Below, piece after piece: positions 34,586 to 43,347 of a stretch of 64,000 nt of DNA; position 1 is the stretch's first letter; every line of letters starts with the position of its first letter. This DNA comes from Modestobacter sp. VKM Ac-2984. GTDB taxonomy: Bacteria > Actinomycetota > Actinomycetes > Mycobacteriales > Geodermatophilaceae. The position numbers were made by a program, and so were the translations under genes. The notes under the pieces were generated by a model that was not told the origin of the DNA, did no database searches, and saw only the letters and a list, made by a program, of their open reading frames with translations. Where the stretch lies: positions 124,001 to 188,000 of the forward strand of contig NZ_JAPVBJ010000002.1 in assembly GCF_026967985.1 (NCBI RefSeq). The letters are read 5' to 3'.

Positions 34586-35224
34586 GTGCAGCTCACCAAG
34601 CACGGACACGCCTGTGTCGTCCTGTCCGACGGCGACCGACGGCTGGTCGTCGACCCGGGAGCGTTCACCGCCGACGACGCCTGGCACGGCGCGTCGGCCC
34701 TGCTGGTCACCCACCAGCACCCCGACCACTTCCTGCCCGAGAGGGTCCGCGCCGCACTCGACGCCGACCCGGCGCTGGAGGTGTGGACGAACTCCGCGGT
34801 GGCCGAGCACCTGGCGGGCGCGGGACCGCGGGTCCACGTGGTCGGTGCCGGTGACGCCGTCACCGCGGCCGGCTTCGAGGTCACCGTGCACGGGGAGTGG
34901 CACGCCGTCATCCACCCGGACCTCCCGCGGGTGCGCAACGTCGGGTTCCTCGTCGAGGGCCGGGTCTTCCACCCCGGCGATGCCCTGACCGTGCCCGAGG
35001 TGGCCGTCCCGACCCTGCTGCTGCCGGCGCACGCCCCGTGGTCCAAGACCGCCGAGCTGATCGACTACCTGCGCGAGGTGCGTGCCGATCGGGCACTCGC
35101 CGTGCACGACGGCCTGCTCAACGACACCGGCCTGGGTCTGGTCGCCGGCCTGCTCGGTGAGCGCGGCCCCGGCCAGCCGGTCCCCTACACCCGCCTGGCC
35201 CCCGGGGAGTCCCTCGAGGTGTGA
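34586..35224 (+). CDS. MBL-fold metallo-hydrolase
   Basis: A 212-residue beta-lactamase-fold protein of the UlaG/L-ascorbate-6-phosphate lactonase-like branch. It has TKHGHACVVL at the start, VVDPGAF, the metal motif THQHPDHF and later HPGDALTVP and LLPAHAPW. The GAGGAGG ribosome site is near the GTG. The last 40 bases overlap the 3' end of the EAL gene on the opposite strand. The substrate is unknown. Confidence 0.87.
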   Translation: MQLTKHGHACVVLSDGDRRLVVDPGAFTADDAWHGASALLVTHQHPDHFLPERVRAALDADPALEVWTNSAVAEHLAGAGPRVHVVGAGDAVTAAGFEVTVHGEWHAVIHPDLPRVRNVGFLVEGRVFHPGDALTVPEVAVPTLLLPAHAPWSKTAELIDYLREVRADRALAVHDGLLNDTGLGLVAGLLGERGPGQPVPYTRLAPGESLEV

Positions 35225-37086
35225 GGTGTCGTGCCCGGCGGCGCGGTGACCCCCGGGTCCAGTTCGGCGATCCGGGCCGCGTAGCTCCGCACCCGGTCCC
35301 GCTCGGTGCGGAGCGCGCGCTCGGTCTCCACCTGGTCGGTGACGTCGGCCTGGATGCCGATGTACTGGACGACGGCGCCGGACTCGTCGGTCACCGGGGT
35401 GAGCGTGCACCGGTTCCACCAGGTGCTCCCGTCGGCCCGCCGGTTGAGCAGCACCTCCCGGCACTCGGCACCGGCCGCGATCGCCGCGCGGATGCGGCCC
35501 ACGGCGGCGGCGTCGGTGTCCGGGTGCTGCAGGAAGCGGCAGTTGCGGCCCAGCAGTTCGGCGGCGGGCTGCCCGGCCAGCCGCTCGAACGCCGGGTTGA
35601 CGTAGACCAGCGGCTGGTCGGGGAGCCGCAGGTCGACGACGGTGACGCCGGTGCCGACCGCGGCCAGCGCCCGGTGCAGGAGCGCCTCCCCCGGGTCGCC
35701 GGCCGGCCGACCGGCCAGGGGCGGGACCGGGCCCGCGGGCACCGGCGGCACCCCGCCGTCCGTCGCCGACGCACGCTGCGCGGTGCTCGGCGCGACCCGG
35801 GAGAGCAGTGCCTGGGCGGCCCGGACGACGGTGTCGCGCTCGTAGGTGAGCGCGAAGACGAAGCGGCGCTCCATGTCCGGCCCGTCGTCCCCCAGGTCGC
35901 GGGCCAGCAGCGCGGCGCTGAAGTGCGGGCTGAGCACCACGATGTCCCACTCGCCGCGGACCGGGTCACCGGGCGCCAGGTCCGCGCCGCGGAGGCCGGG
36001 CATCGGCTCCACCGGCAGGTCCTCACCGAGGACGGCGACGAACCCGACCCGCTCGACCAGGTCCCGGTAGCGGAGCCGGGTCGCCGGCGTGAGGTGCCGC
36101 GCCTCCTGGAACGTCGCGACGACCACGCACGTCTTCCCCAGGCGCATGGCCTGCCGCTCCAGCTGCTTGCTGAGCTCGATCAGCAGCGCCTTGGGCGCCT
36201 CCCGGACCGGTGCGCGCGCCGGCAGGCAGGCGAACGGGGAGACCAGCTCGCCCCGCGGGTCGGTGGGCTGGACGACGGGCAGCCGGAGCGTGCCGGGTCG
36301 CGTCCCCGGAGCGACCCCCGGCCCCGGACGCCCGAACAGCCAGCCCTGCCCCAGGGTCGCGCCCAGTGCCCGGGCCATGGTCAGGTGCGTGCCGTTCTCG
36401 ATGCCCTCGGCCAGCACCAGCGCCCCGGTCGACTCGGCGTAGGCGTTGACCGCGTTCATGATCTCGGCGATCGCCGGGCCCGGGCGCTCCTGCACCAGGC
36501 GCAGGTCGAGCTTGACGACGTCGGGGCGCAGCAACGGCATGAAGGCCAGCGAGAGGGAGTCGGCGCCGACGTCGTCCAGGGCGATCGCCCAGCCGAACTC
36601 ACGCACCCGGGCGATGGTGCGCAGCAGTTCTGCGGGGCGGGCGGCCAGCGCACGCTCGGTGATCTCCAGGACCACCTGCAGCTCCGCGGGCACCGGCTCG
36701 CCGGTGTCGAAGAGCGCGGCCACCGCGGTGTCGTCCAGCACCTCGGGCTCGACGTTGACGAAGACGGTCGAGGGGGCCAGCAGGCCGTGCGTCACGGCGC
36801 CGCGCAGGGCGGCGGCCCGGCAGGCCTGGTCGAGCTCGCTGAGACAGCCCTCGGCGCGCGCGGCGGCGAACAGCTCGTCCGGTGCACACCACGGGCCCTC
36901 CGGGCCGCGGGCGAGCGCCTCGTAGGCGACCACCCGCCCGCTGTCCAGCTCGACGATCGGCTGGAAGACGCTGGTCACCGCCCGGTCCGCGATCACCGCC
37001 CGGACACCGGTCGTCCACTGCTCCCGGAACTGCTCCACGTCGTCCCCCATCGGAGCCGGGCATCGACCCATGGAGTCTGACAGCAT
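35185..37086 (-). CDS. EAL-DICT-LOV protein, predicted blue-light-responsive c-di-GMP phosphodiesterase
   Basis: The 633-residue protein has an EAL domain (about 25-270) with YEALARG, FVNVEPE, ITERAL, ALDDVGAD, VKLDLRLV, LAEGIEN and GQGWLFGRP, so the metal and catalytic residues look complete. A DICT domain follows (about 300-440; LLIELSKQLERQAM). The C-terminal PAS is a LOV domain: GRNCRFLQHPDTD holds the photoactive Cys (residue 516, codon 35539-35541), with NRRADGSTWWN and QYIGIQADVT binding FMN. Start MLSDSMGR is supported by GGGAG upstream. It is divergent from a double-GAF gene and overlaps the MBL gene tail by 40 bp. Confidence 0.9.
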   Translation of the reverse strand: MLSDSMGRCPAPMGDDVEQFREQWTTGVRAVIADRAVTSVFQPIVELDSGRVVAYEALARGPEGPWCAPDELFAAARAEGCLSELDQACRAAALRGAVTHGLLAPSTVFVNVEPEVLDDTAVAALFDTGEPVPAELQVVLEITERALAARPAELLRTIARVREFGWAIALDDVGADSLSLAFMPLLRPDVVKLDLRLVQERPGPAIAEIMNAVNAYAESTGALVLAEGIENGTHLTMARALGATLGQGWLFGRPGPGVAPGTRPGTLRLPVVQPTDPRGELVSPFACLPARAPVREAPKALLIELSKQLERQAMRLGKTCVVVATFQEARHLTPATRLRYRDLVERVGFVAVLGEDLPVEPMPGLRGADLAPGDPVRGEWDIVVLSPHFSAALLARDLGDDGPDMERRFVFALTYERDTVVRAAQALLSRVAPSTAQRASATDGGVPPVPAGPVPPLAGRPAGDPGEALLHRALAAVGTGVTVVDLRLPDQPLVYVNPAFERLAGQPAAELLGRNCRFLQHPDTDAAAVGRIRAAIAAGAECREVLLNRRADGSTWWNRCTLTPVTDESGAVVQYIGIQADVTDQVETERALRTERDRVRSYAARIAELDPGVTAPPGTTPHTSRDSPGARRV

Positions 37087-37156
37087 CGTCGTGCTCCCGA
37101 GGGGTGAGCACCCCGGTGGCCGTCGCCGGGCAGGCCGCAGACGAACAGGGGGCACG

Positions 37157-38275
37157 GTGACCGCTGCGTACGAACTGCCGACCTGGTCCCTCCTGCCGGC
37201 CCGGCCCGACGCCGCCTTCGACCGGCTCGCCCAGACGGTGGCCGAGGAGCTGGACGCCCCCCGGGCACTGGTCGTCCTGGTCTCCAAGGCCGGGCAGGTC
37301 TTCCCCGGGGCCTTCGGGCTGCCCGAGCCGTGGGCCAGCCGCCGCTCGATGCCGATGAGCCACTCGATCAGCAAGTGGGTGGCCACCAGCGGCAGCCCGC
37401 TGGCGCTGCGCGACGCCCGGGAGGACCCCGAGTTCGCCTCCGGCCCCTCGGTCCAGGACCTCCACGCCGTCGCCTACGCCGGGACGCCGCTGTGGGGCGT
37501 GCACGGGCAGCCCATCGGCGTGCTGTGTGCCATCGACACCCGCCCCCGCGACTGGACCGGCGACGAGCTCGCCACGCTGCACCGGATGGCCGACGAGAGC
37601 TCGCGGCAGCTCCGGTTCCGGGCGATCGAGCTGGCCGAGCAGGAGGCGCACGCCGTCGCCGTCCGGGACGACAGCGCCGCCCAGAGCGCTGCCGAGGCGG
37701 CGCGGGCCGCGTTCGTGCTGGCCGAGGCCGACGCCGACCGCGCCCGCGTGGTCGCCCGGCTCAGCACCGCCCTGCTGTCGGCGGAGACGCTCCCCGATCT
37801 GCTGCACACGGTGGACCGGCTGGTCCGGTCCCCGCTGGGCGCCACCACCGTGCTGCTCGGCGTGGCCGAGGTGGGGTGTCCGGAACTGCAGGTCTGGTCG
37901 GCGACGGCCGGATCGCGGAGCGGCCCCGTCGCGCGCCTCGGGGTGGACGACGCGCACCCGCTGGCGGCGGCGATGCGCGAACGGCAACTGGTGGCGATCG
38001 CCACCCCGGGGGAGGTCCGAGCCCTGCCGGGGCTGCGGGAGCTGCCCGGTGCCGGTCCGGTCCTCGCCGTCCACCTGCCGCTCGGTCAGCACCACTCCGA
38101 TGCCGCCCTGCTGGTCAGCTGGCGGCAGCCCCGGCAGCTGGACGCGCCGGTGCGGGCCGTCGTCACCGACCTGGCCCGGCCGGTCGGCCACGCCCTGGAC
38201 CGGGTGCTGCTGCGCGAGCAGCGACTGCGGCTGGCGGAGCTGCCGCTCGGGCCGTCCGGGCCCGACCGACGCTGA
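37157..38275 (+). CDS. Protein with two GAF domains
   Basis: The 372-residue protein has one GAF near 20-155 (RALVVLVSKAGQVFPGAFGL, then AYAGTPLWGVHGQPIGVLCA) and a second from about 215 (LSTALLSAETLPDLLHTVDR...). A helical linker rich in Ala and Glu joins them. No output domain follows, so it may act as a sensory partner for another protein. It is divergent from the EAL-DICT-LOV gene with a short shared promoter region, suggesting a common signalling role. The GTG start is weakly supported. Confidence 0.8.
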   Translation: MTAAYELPTWSLLPARPDAAFDRLAQTVAEELDAPRALVVLVSKAGQVFPGAFGLPEPWASRRSMPMSHSISKWVATSGSPLALRDAREDPEFASGPSVQDLHAVAYAGTPLWGVHGQPIGVLCAIDTRPRDWTGDELATLHRMADESSRQLRFRAIELAEQEAHAVAVRDDSAAQSAAEAARAAFVLAEADADRARVVARLSTALLSAETLPDLLHTVDRLVRSPLGATTVLLGVAEVGCPELQVWSATAGSRSGPVARLGVDDAHPLAAAMRERQLVAIATPGEVRALPGLRELPGAGPVLAVHLPLGQHHSDAALLVSWRQPRQLDAPVRAVVTDLARPVGHALDRVLLREQRLRLAELPLGPSGPDRR

Positions 38276-38291
38276 TCCTGGCCCGCCGGGC

Positions 38292-39032
38292 TCAGCGACC
38301 GCCGACGGAGACCTCGAACTCGACCTGGCTGACGTCGGGGCGCAGCCGGCTGAACGAGTGCACCAGCGGGTGACCCGACGTGTCCCGGACGGTGGTGCGC
38401 ACGACGAGCAGCGGCGAGCCGGCGGTCACCTGCAGCACGTCGGCCTCGTCGGCGGCCGCCGTCCCGACGTCGACGACGAGCCGGGCGTGCGCCAGGTCGG
38501 CGGAGTACTCCCGGCGCAGGAACTCGTAGAGCGAGCCGTGGCTGAAGTCCTCGGTGGCCGCCTTGGGGTAGCGGGCGGCGGGCAGGAAGCTGCGGACGAC
38601 GTGGTTCGGCAGCCCGTCGACGCTGCGCAGCCGGACCAGCTCGACGACGTCGTCGGCGGTGGCCACCGCCAGTTCGGCGGCGATCGGCGGGGCGGCCGGG
38701 ACGACCCGCTGGGTCAGCACCGAGGTGCCCACCTGGGCGCCTTGCTCGGTCATCACCGAGTGGAAGCCGGCGATCCGGTGCACGAAGCTCTCGCGGTACT
38801 CGTGCCGGATCCCCGGCCGGCTGACGAACGTGCCCCGGCCCTGCTCGCGGATCAGGTGCCCGTCGGCGACCAGTCCGTCGACCGCCCGGCGCAGCGTGAT
38901 CCGGCTGACGCCGTACTCGGCGCACAGCACCGGCTCGGGAGGGAGGAGGGTGTGTTCAGGCAGCGCGGAGGCGCGTCGCCGCAACGCCTCGCGCACGGCG
39001 AGGTACTTGGGCCCCGCCTCCGAACTCGCCAC
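38292..39032 (-). CDS. GntR family regulator, HutC subfamily (UTRA domain)
   Basis: A 246-residue regulator. The N-terminal wHTH includes PPEPVLCAEYGVSRITLRRAVDGL and IREQGRGTFV, and the C-terminal UTRA domain (about 85-240) has FHSVMTEQGAQVGTSVL and ending VSQVEFEVSVG. HutC-type proteins bind small effectors such as sugar phosphates. A palindrome with the HutC core GTCTAGAC lies 25 bp before its GTG and upstream of divergent pfkA, so autoregulation and control of pfkA are likely. Confidence 0.92.
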   Translation of the reverse strand: MASSEAGPKYLAVREALRRRASALPEHTLLPPEPVLCAEYGVSRITLRRAVDGLVADGHLIREQGRGTFVSRPGIRHEYRESFVHRIAGFHSVMTEQGAQVGTSVLTQRVVPAAPPIAAELAVATADDVVELVRLRSVDGLPNHVVRSFLPAARYPKAATEDFSHGSLYEFLRREYSADLAHARLVVDVGTAAADEADVLQVTAGSPLLVVRTTVRDTSGHPLVHSFSRLRPDVSQVEFEVSVGGR

Positions 39033-39056
39033 GCCCAGAAAGGTACTGCACCATGA

Positions 39057-39070
39057 GACGTCTAGACGTC
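39057..39070. promoter_or_regulatory. GntR/HutC-type operator GACGTCTAGACGTC
   Basis: A perfect 14-bp palindrome with core GTCTAGAC, the half-site pattern reported for HutC-subfamily GntR proteins such as DasR. A third GACGT follows at 39073. It lies 25 bp upstream of the regulator gene and 48 bp upstream of the pfkA GTG, in the middle of their divergent gap. Confidence 0.8.
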
Positions 39071-39117
39071 ATGACGTACGGTTCACCCGCCCGACCCCCT
39101 CGTCCGGAGGAGAGCAC

Positions 39118-40146
39118 GTGCGCATCGGAGTCCTGACCGGCGGCGGAGACTGCCCTGGTCTCAACGCCGTCCTACGAGCGGTGGTCCGCACCGCCGAGAA
39201 GCAGTACGGCAGCGACGTGGTCGGTTTCCGCAACGGCTGGCGTGGCCTGCTCGACGACGACGCGATGCCGCTGGACCGGCCCATGGTCCACAACCTGCTG
39301 ACCCGCGGCGGCACGATCCTCGGCTCGGCCCGGGTGGCGCCGGAGAAGCTGCACGCCGGGCTGGGCCGGATGCGCGAGGTGCTCGACGCCCACGGGGTCG
39401 ACGTGCTGGTGCCCATCGGCGGCGAGGGCACGCTCACCGCCGCGGCCTGGCTGTCCTCCGAGGGCGTGCCGGTGGTCGGCGTCCCGAAGACGATCGACAA
39501 CGACATCGACGGCACCGACCTGACGTTCGGCTTCGACACGGCGGTCAGCATCGCCACCGAGATGATCGACCGGCTGCACACCACCGCCGAGTCCCACCAG
39601 CGGGTGCTGCTGGTCGAGGTGATGGGCCGGCACGCCGGCTGGATCGCGCTGAACTCCGGGATGGCCGCGGGCGCGCACCTGGTGATCACCCCCGAGCAGC
39701 CCTTCGACATCGAGGAGGTCTGCGAGATGGTCACCGCCCGGTTCGAGCGGGGCCACCGGCACGTCATCGGGGTGATCAGCGAGGGCGCCACCCCCAAGCC
39801 GGGCACCATGCCGCTGCGCGACGGCGGGCTCGACGAGTTCGGCCACCGGCGGTTCACCGGGGTCGCCCAGCAGCTGGGCGAGGAGCTGGAACGGCGCACC
39901 GGCAAGGAGGTGCGGACGACGGTGCTCGGCCACGTGCAGCGCGGCGGCACCCCGACCTCGTTCGACCGGGTGCTGGCCACCCGCTTCGGGCTGCACGCCA
40001 CGATCGCCGCCCACGAGGGGCACGTCGGGCAGATGGTCGCCCTGCAGGGCACCGAGATCGGGCTGGTCCCGCTGGCCGACGCCGTGGCGCGGCTCAAGAC
40101 CGTGCCACCGTCCCGCCTCGGCGAGACCACCGCCTTCACCGGCTGA
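39118..40146 (+). CDS. pfkA: 6-phosphofructokinase, ATP type
   Basis: A 342-residue enzyme phosphorylating fructose 6-phosphate. Motifs: RIGVLTGGGDCPGLNAVLRA, GGEGTLTAAAWL (Gly at the ATP/PPi-deciding position favours ATP), VPKTIDNDIDGTD with the Lys and Asp of the active site, MGRHAGWIAL and LGHVQRGGTPTSFD. The GTG start has GGAGGAGAG upstream. It is divergent from a GntR regulator whose putative operator precedes this gene. Confidence 0.95.
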   Translation: MRIGVLTGGGDCPGLNAVLRAVVRTAEKQYGSDVVGFRNGWRGLLDDDAMPLDRPMVHNLLTRGGTILGSARVAPEKLHAGLGRMREVLDAHGVDVLVPIGGEGTLTAAAWLSSEGVPVVGVPKTIDNDIDGTDLTFGFDTAVSIATEMIDRLHTTAESHQRVLLVEVMGRHAGWIALNSGMAAGAHLVITPEQPFDIEEVCEMVTARFERGHRHVIGVISEGATPKPGTMPLRDGGLDEFGHRRFTGVAQQLGEELERRTGKEVRTTVLGHVQRGGTPTSFDRVLATRFGLHATIAAHEGHVGQMVALQGTEIGLVPLADAVARLKTVPPSRLGETTAFTG

Positions 40147-40195
40147 CCCGCCGCCGGCGGCCGGTGGGCCGGCACACCGGGCCACCGGGCCGCTG

Positions 40196-40257
40196 TGCAC
40201 GCTCTCCGTGCGCTCTGCTCGTGCTGCAGCACGAGCATCGTGTGCGAAGAGCGTGCA
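40196..40257. terminator. Nested hairpin between convergent pfkA and metallophosphoesterase genes
   Basis: An outer 10-bp stem pairs TGCACGCTCT (40196-40205) with AGAGCGTGCA (40248-40257). Inside lies a perfect 20-bp palindrome GCTCGTGCTGCAGCACGAGC (40217-40236). It sits between two convergent stops, which fits a bidirectional terminator, although no U-tract is present. Confidence 0.7.
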
Positions 40258-40283
40258 GAGCGGTCGACCCGGCGGGCCGGGGG

Positions 40284-41618
40284 TCAGCGGCGCGGCGGGG
40301 TGGGCTCGCCGGGCTGCAGCTCGATCACCGTCACCTCCGGGCGGGCCCCCACCCGCATCGGCGGCCCCCAGTAGCCGGCCCCCGACGTCACGTACAGCTG
40401 GGTGCCCCCCTGCTGCGACCAGCCCTCGACCACCGGCTGGTCCAGCAGGACGGCGTAGTCGAAGGGCCACAGCTGACCGCCGTGGGTGTGCCCGGACAGC
40501 TGCAGGTCCACCCCCGCGGCCCGCGCCTGTTCCACCTGCACCGGCTGGTGCGCCATCAGGACCACGGGGACGGCGTCGTCCCGGCCGTCCAGCGCGGCGT
40601 CCAGGTCGGCACCGTGCCCGGGCAGCCCGGAGGCGGCCGCCGTCCGGTCGTCGATGCCGGCCAGGTCGAACGTCGCGCCGCCGCGGCCGATCGAGACCCG
40701 CTCGTTGCGGAGCACGTCGACCCCGAGCGTGGACAGGTGCCGCAGCCACTGCCCGGTGTCGACGAAGTACTCGTGGTTGCCGGTCACGAAGTAGACGCCC
40801 TGGTCGCTGACCAGGTCGGCCAGTGGGGCGGCGTCCTCGCGCAGCTCGCTCACCTCGCCGTCGACCAGGTCACCGACGATCGCCACCACGTCGGGGCGCT
40901 GGGCGTTGACGGTCTCCACCAGCCGTTCGAACCGCCGCCCGCCGTAGGTGCTGGACAGGTGCCCGTCGGAGAAGGTGACGATCCGCAGCCCCGCCAGCGC
41001 CGGGTCCAGCCGCGGGATCCGGATCGGCACCCGGCGGACGACGGGCGTCGTGTTGGCCAGGACGACACCGGTGCCGGCCGTCCCGATCGCGACCGCGCCC
41101 GCCCCGACGGCCAGCGTGCGGGCCAGGAACAGCCGGCGGGAGGGATCGACGACACCGCGGTCAGCGCGGACCGCCCCGCCCACCGGTGCCGTGCCCGGCT
41201 CGGGAGGCGCCGGGTCGAGCCTGCGTGCCCCGTCCGGCGCCAGCACCGTGCTCGGTGCGGACCGGACGACAGCCGGCTCCGGCTCGGGCACGGGGTCCGG
41301 CCGGCGACGACGCTGGACCAGCCGGGCGAGCAGCCGGATCGGCTCGGTCGCCAGCGTGGCGAGGAACAGGTAGAAGGCCAGGCCGAGCCAGGTGTAGCCG
41401 ACCCAGTCCAGCGCCGAGCCGCCGACCGGCAGCTGGCCGCGCAGCAACACGACGAGCACCGGCAGCACGGCGAGCACGACCAGGAGCACCGTGAGCCGGC
41501 GCCGGACGCTCCCCGGCCGGGTGGTGCTGCGCACCAGCCGCCACCAGAGGTAGCCGTGCAGCAGGGACACGGCGAGCAGCACGGTCAGGCCGAAGCCGAG
41601 CAGGCCGATCAGGGACAC
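40284..41618 (-). CDS. Membrane-anchored metallophosphoesterase (YkuE/calcineurin-like)
   Basis: The 444-residue protein has three to four hydrophobic helices in the first 100 residues (MSLIGLLGFGLTVLLAVSLL...), a Pro/Arg linker, then RRLFLARTLAVGAGA, a twin-arginine-like helix. The phosphoesterase domain from about 200 has FSDGHLS, VAIVGDLVDGE, VTGNHEYFVD, LMAHQP and LSGHTHGGQLWP, the full metal-ligand set. The catalytic domain probably faces outside. Related proteins process envelope phospholipid or pyrophosphate substrates; the exact one is unknown. Confidence 0.9.
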   Translation of the reverse strand: MSLIGLLGFGLTVLLAVSLLHGYLWWRLVRSTTRPGSVRRRLTVLLVVLAVLPVLVVLLRGQLPVGGSALDWVGYTWLGLAFYLFLATLATEPIRLLARLVQRRRRPDPVPEPEPAVVRSAPSTVLAPDGARRLDPAPPEPGTAPVGGAVRADRGVVDPSRRLFLARTLAVGAGAVAIGTAGTGVVLANTTPVVRRVPIRIPRLDPALAGLRIVTFSDGHLSSTYGGRRFERLVETVNAQRPDVVAIVGDLVDGEVSELREDAAPLADLVSDQGVYFVTGNHEYFVDTGQWLRHLSTLGVDVLRNERVSIGRGGATFDLAGIDDRTAAASGLPGHGADLDAALDGRDDAVPVVLMAHQPVQVEQARAAGVDLQLSGHTHGGQLWPFDYAVLLDQPVVEGWSQQGGTQLYVTSGAGYWGPPMRVGARPEVTVIELQPGEPTPPRR

Positions 41619-41655
41619 CGGCGCGCTCCTGGAGGTCGAGGTGGAGCCCCCGACG

Positions 41656-43236
41656 CTACGTCGACCGGCTCTTCAGCACCGAGCGCAACTCCGGCCAGCG
41701 CAGCCAGAAGTCCCGCTCCGCCTGCTGGCAGCGCGCCTCCTCCAGGGCGTGCAGGCGACCCCAGGTGAAGGTGTTCTCCCCGGCCGCGGACGCCGCCCGG
41801 CCGAGCTGCAGGCACAGCGGGCGGGTGATGAAGGTGTCCTGCCGGTCGCCGAGGACCTCCTGGACGCTCTTCAGCGCCGACACCAGCTCGACCACCGGTG
41901 CGCCCAGCACCGGCACCGCCGCCTCGGCGGTGTACCGCAGGCGCTTGGCGGCCTTGCGCACGTCGTGCAGGGCCTCGGCGTCGTCGCTGTCCTGGGCCGC
42001 CTCGACGCTGCGCCGCAGCCGGCGGCCGGTACGGGCGACGACCTCGCGGAGCACCTCCTCCGCCGGCCGGGCGGCGGCCTCGGTGAGCGGTGGCTCCTCG
42101 ACCAGCGCGTCGAGGTCGTCGCGCAGCTGCAGGTAGGCGGGTGCGTTGAGCGCCTTGCGCGCCTGGGCGTCGCCGGCCTGCTCGTCCCGGACCGCCTCCT
42201 GCTGCAGCCGGGCGACCACCGGGCCGAGCACCAGCTCGGCCGGCTCGGCGTCGACCAGCTCGCGCAGGTGGGCGACCGCCACCTCGCCGTCCCGGCTGGG
42301 GGACAGCGCCGACCCGACCTGGGCCAGCTCCTCGCGCAGCGGGTCGGTCTGCGTGCGGTCGAGCACCGGGCGGAAGGCGGCGAGCGTGCTGCGCAGCCGG
42401 CGGCAGGCCACCCGCACCTGGTGCACGCCGTCGGGCTGCCCGGTGCGGACCATCAGGTCGGCGTCCTGGAGGGCCCTGACCTGAGCGGCCAGCGCGGCAC
42501 GGACGACCTCACCGGCCGGCGTGCCCGGCGCGTGCCGGTGCTTCTTCTTCTTGCCCTTCTTGGTCTTCCCGGCCTGCGCCGGAGCCGGGACCGGCGGCGC
42601 TGCGGCGTCGGCCAGCCGGTGGGCCAGCACGCGGGTCAGCTTGGCCGGGGACGAGCCCGGCTGGGCGCCCGCGGCCACGAGCAGCCCGGCGACGTCGGCG
42701 AGCAGCTGCTCGTCGCCGTCGACCAGCTCCACCTCCACCTCACGCCAGGTGGTGACGACGGAGGCCTCGCCGGGAGCGGCCGGCAGCGCGGTGCCGGTCA
42801 CGTGGTCGTCGGCGACCTCGGCGAGCACGCGTCCGTCGTCGGCGACGAGCTCGCTGACCACCCGGCGGGTGCGCAGGGACGCCACCTGGGCCGCCGGTGC
42901 GCGGCGGACGATGCCCAGCACCGGCTCCAGCACCGCCTTGGGCGGGGTCTTGGTCGCCCGGCCGAGGGGCGAGTGCAGTTCCCGGCGGGCGCCGGCGGCG
43001 GCCGGGAGCTTCACGTGCCAGCCGGCGTCCGGACCGCCGGTGCGGCGCCGCATCGTCACCCGCGCGCGGGCCAGCCGGAGGTCGGCGGTGTCGTAGTAGG
43101 CGGCCTCCAACGCGTGCTCGACCGGCTCGCGGACCTCGACCACGCCCGGCGCACCGCCGAGGTCGGGCAGCTCGAACGCCTCGTCGACGTCGAACTTCCG
43201 CTCGATCTCCACATGCTCGACAGCCACCAGCGTCAC
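41656..43236 (-). CDS. CYTH and CHAD domain protein (inorganic polyphosphate / triphosphatase type)
   Basis: The 526-residue protein combines an N-terminal CYTH domain (about 1-200) with the EIERKF triphosphate-binding motif and a C-terminal CHAD domain (about 235-520) with repeated basic His motifs, such as VHQVRVACRRLRSTLAAF and LHDVRKAAKRLRYTAEA. A Lys-rich linker (TKKGKKKKHRH) separates them. CYTH enzymes hydrolyse triphosphate and CHAD domains bind polyphosphate granules. Start GTG at 43236 with GGAGGAGGA directly upstream; a GTG 9 bases inside is the alternative. Confidence 0.93.
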   Translation of the reverse strand: MTLVAVEHVEIERKFDVDEAFELPDLGGAPGVVEVREPVEHALEAAYYDTADLRLARARVTMRRRTGGPDAGWHVKLPAAAGARRELHSPLGRATKTPPKAVLEPVLGIVRRAPAAQVASLRTRRVVSELVADDGRVLAEVADDHVTGTALPAAPGEASVVTTWREVEVELVDGDEQLLADVAGLLVAAGAQPGSSPAKLTRVLAHRLADAAAPPVPAPAQAGKTKKGKKKKHRHAPGTPAGEVVRAALAAQVRALQDADLMVRTGQPDGVHQVRVACRRLRSTLAAFRPVLDRTQTDPLREELAQVGSALSPSRDGEVAVAHLRELVDAEPAELVLGPVVARLQQEAVRDEQAGDAQARKALNAPAYLQLRDDLDALVEEPPLTEAAARPAEEVLREVVARTGRRLRRSVEAAQDSDDAEALHDVRKAAKRLRYTAEAAVPVLGAPVVELVSALKSVQEVLGDRQDTFITRPLCLQLGRAASAAGENTFTWGRLHALEEARCQQAERDFWLRWPELRSVLKSRST

Positions 43237-43347
43237 TCCTCCTCCGCCGGGCCACCCTCTGTTGGGCGCCCCGCTGTGAGCTCTCCGTCCTACCCCACGC
43301 AGGTGGACGGCGCACCCGCTGATGATCATCGCACCGTGGTGGGCACC

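Noticed and set aside
34834-34847. A fourth parS-like site (GTCCACGTGGTC region)
   Set aside because: The arms are not symmetric and it lies inside the MBL gene; probably chance in GC-rich coding sequence.
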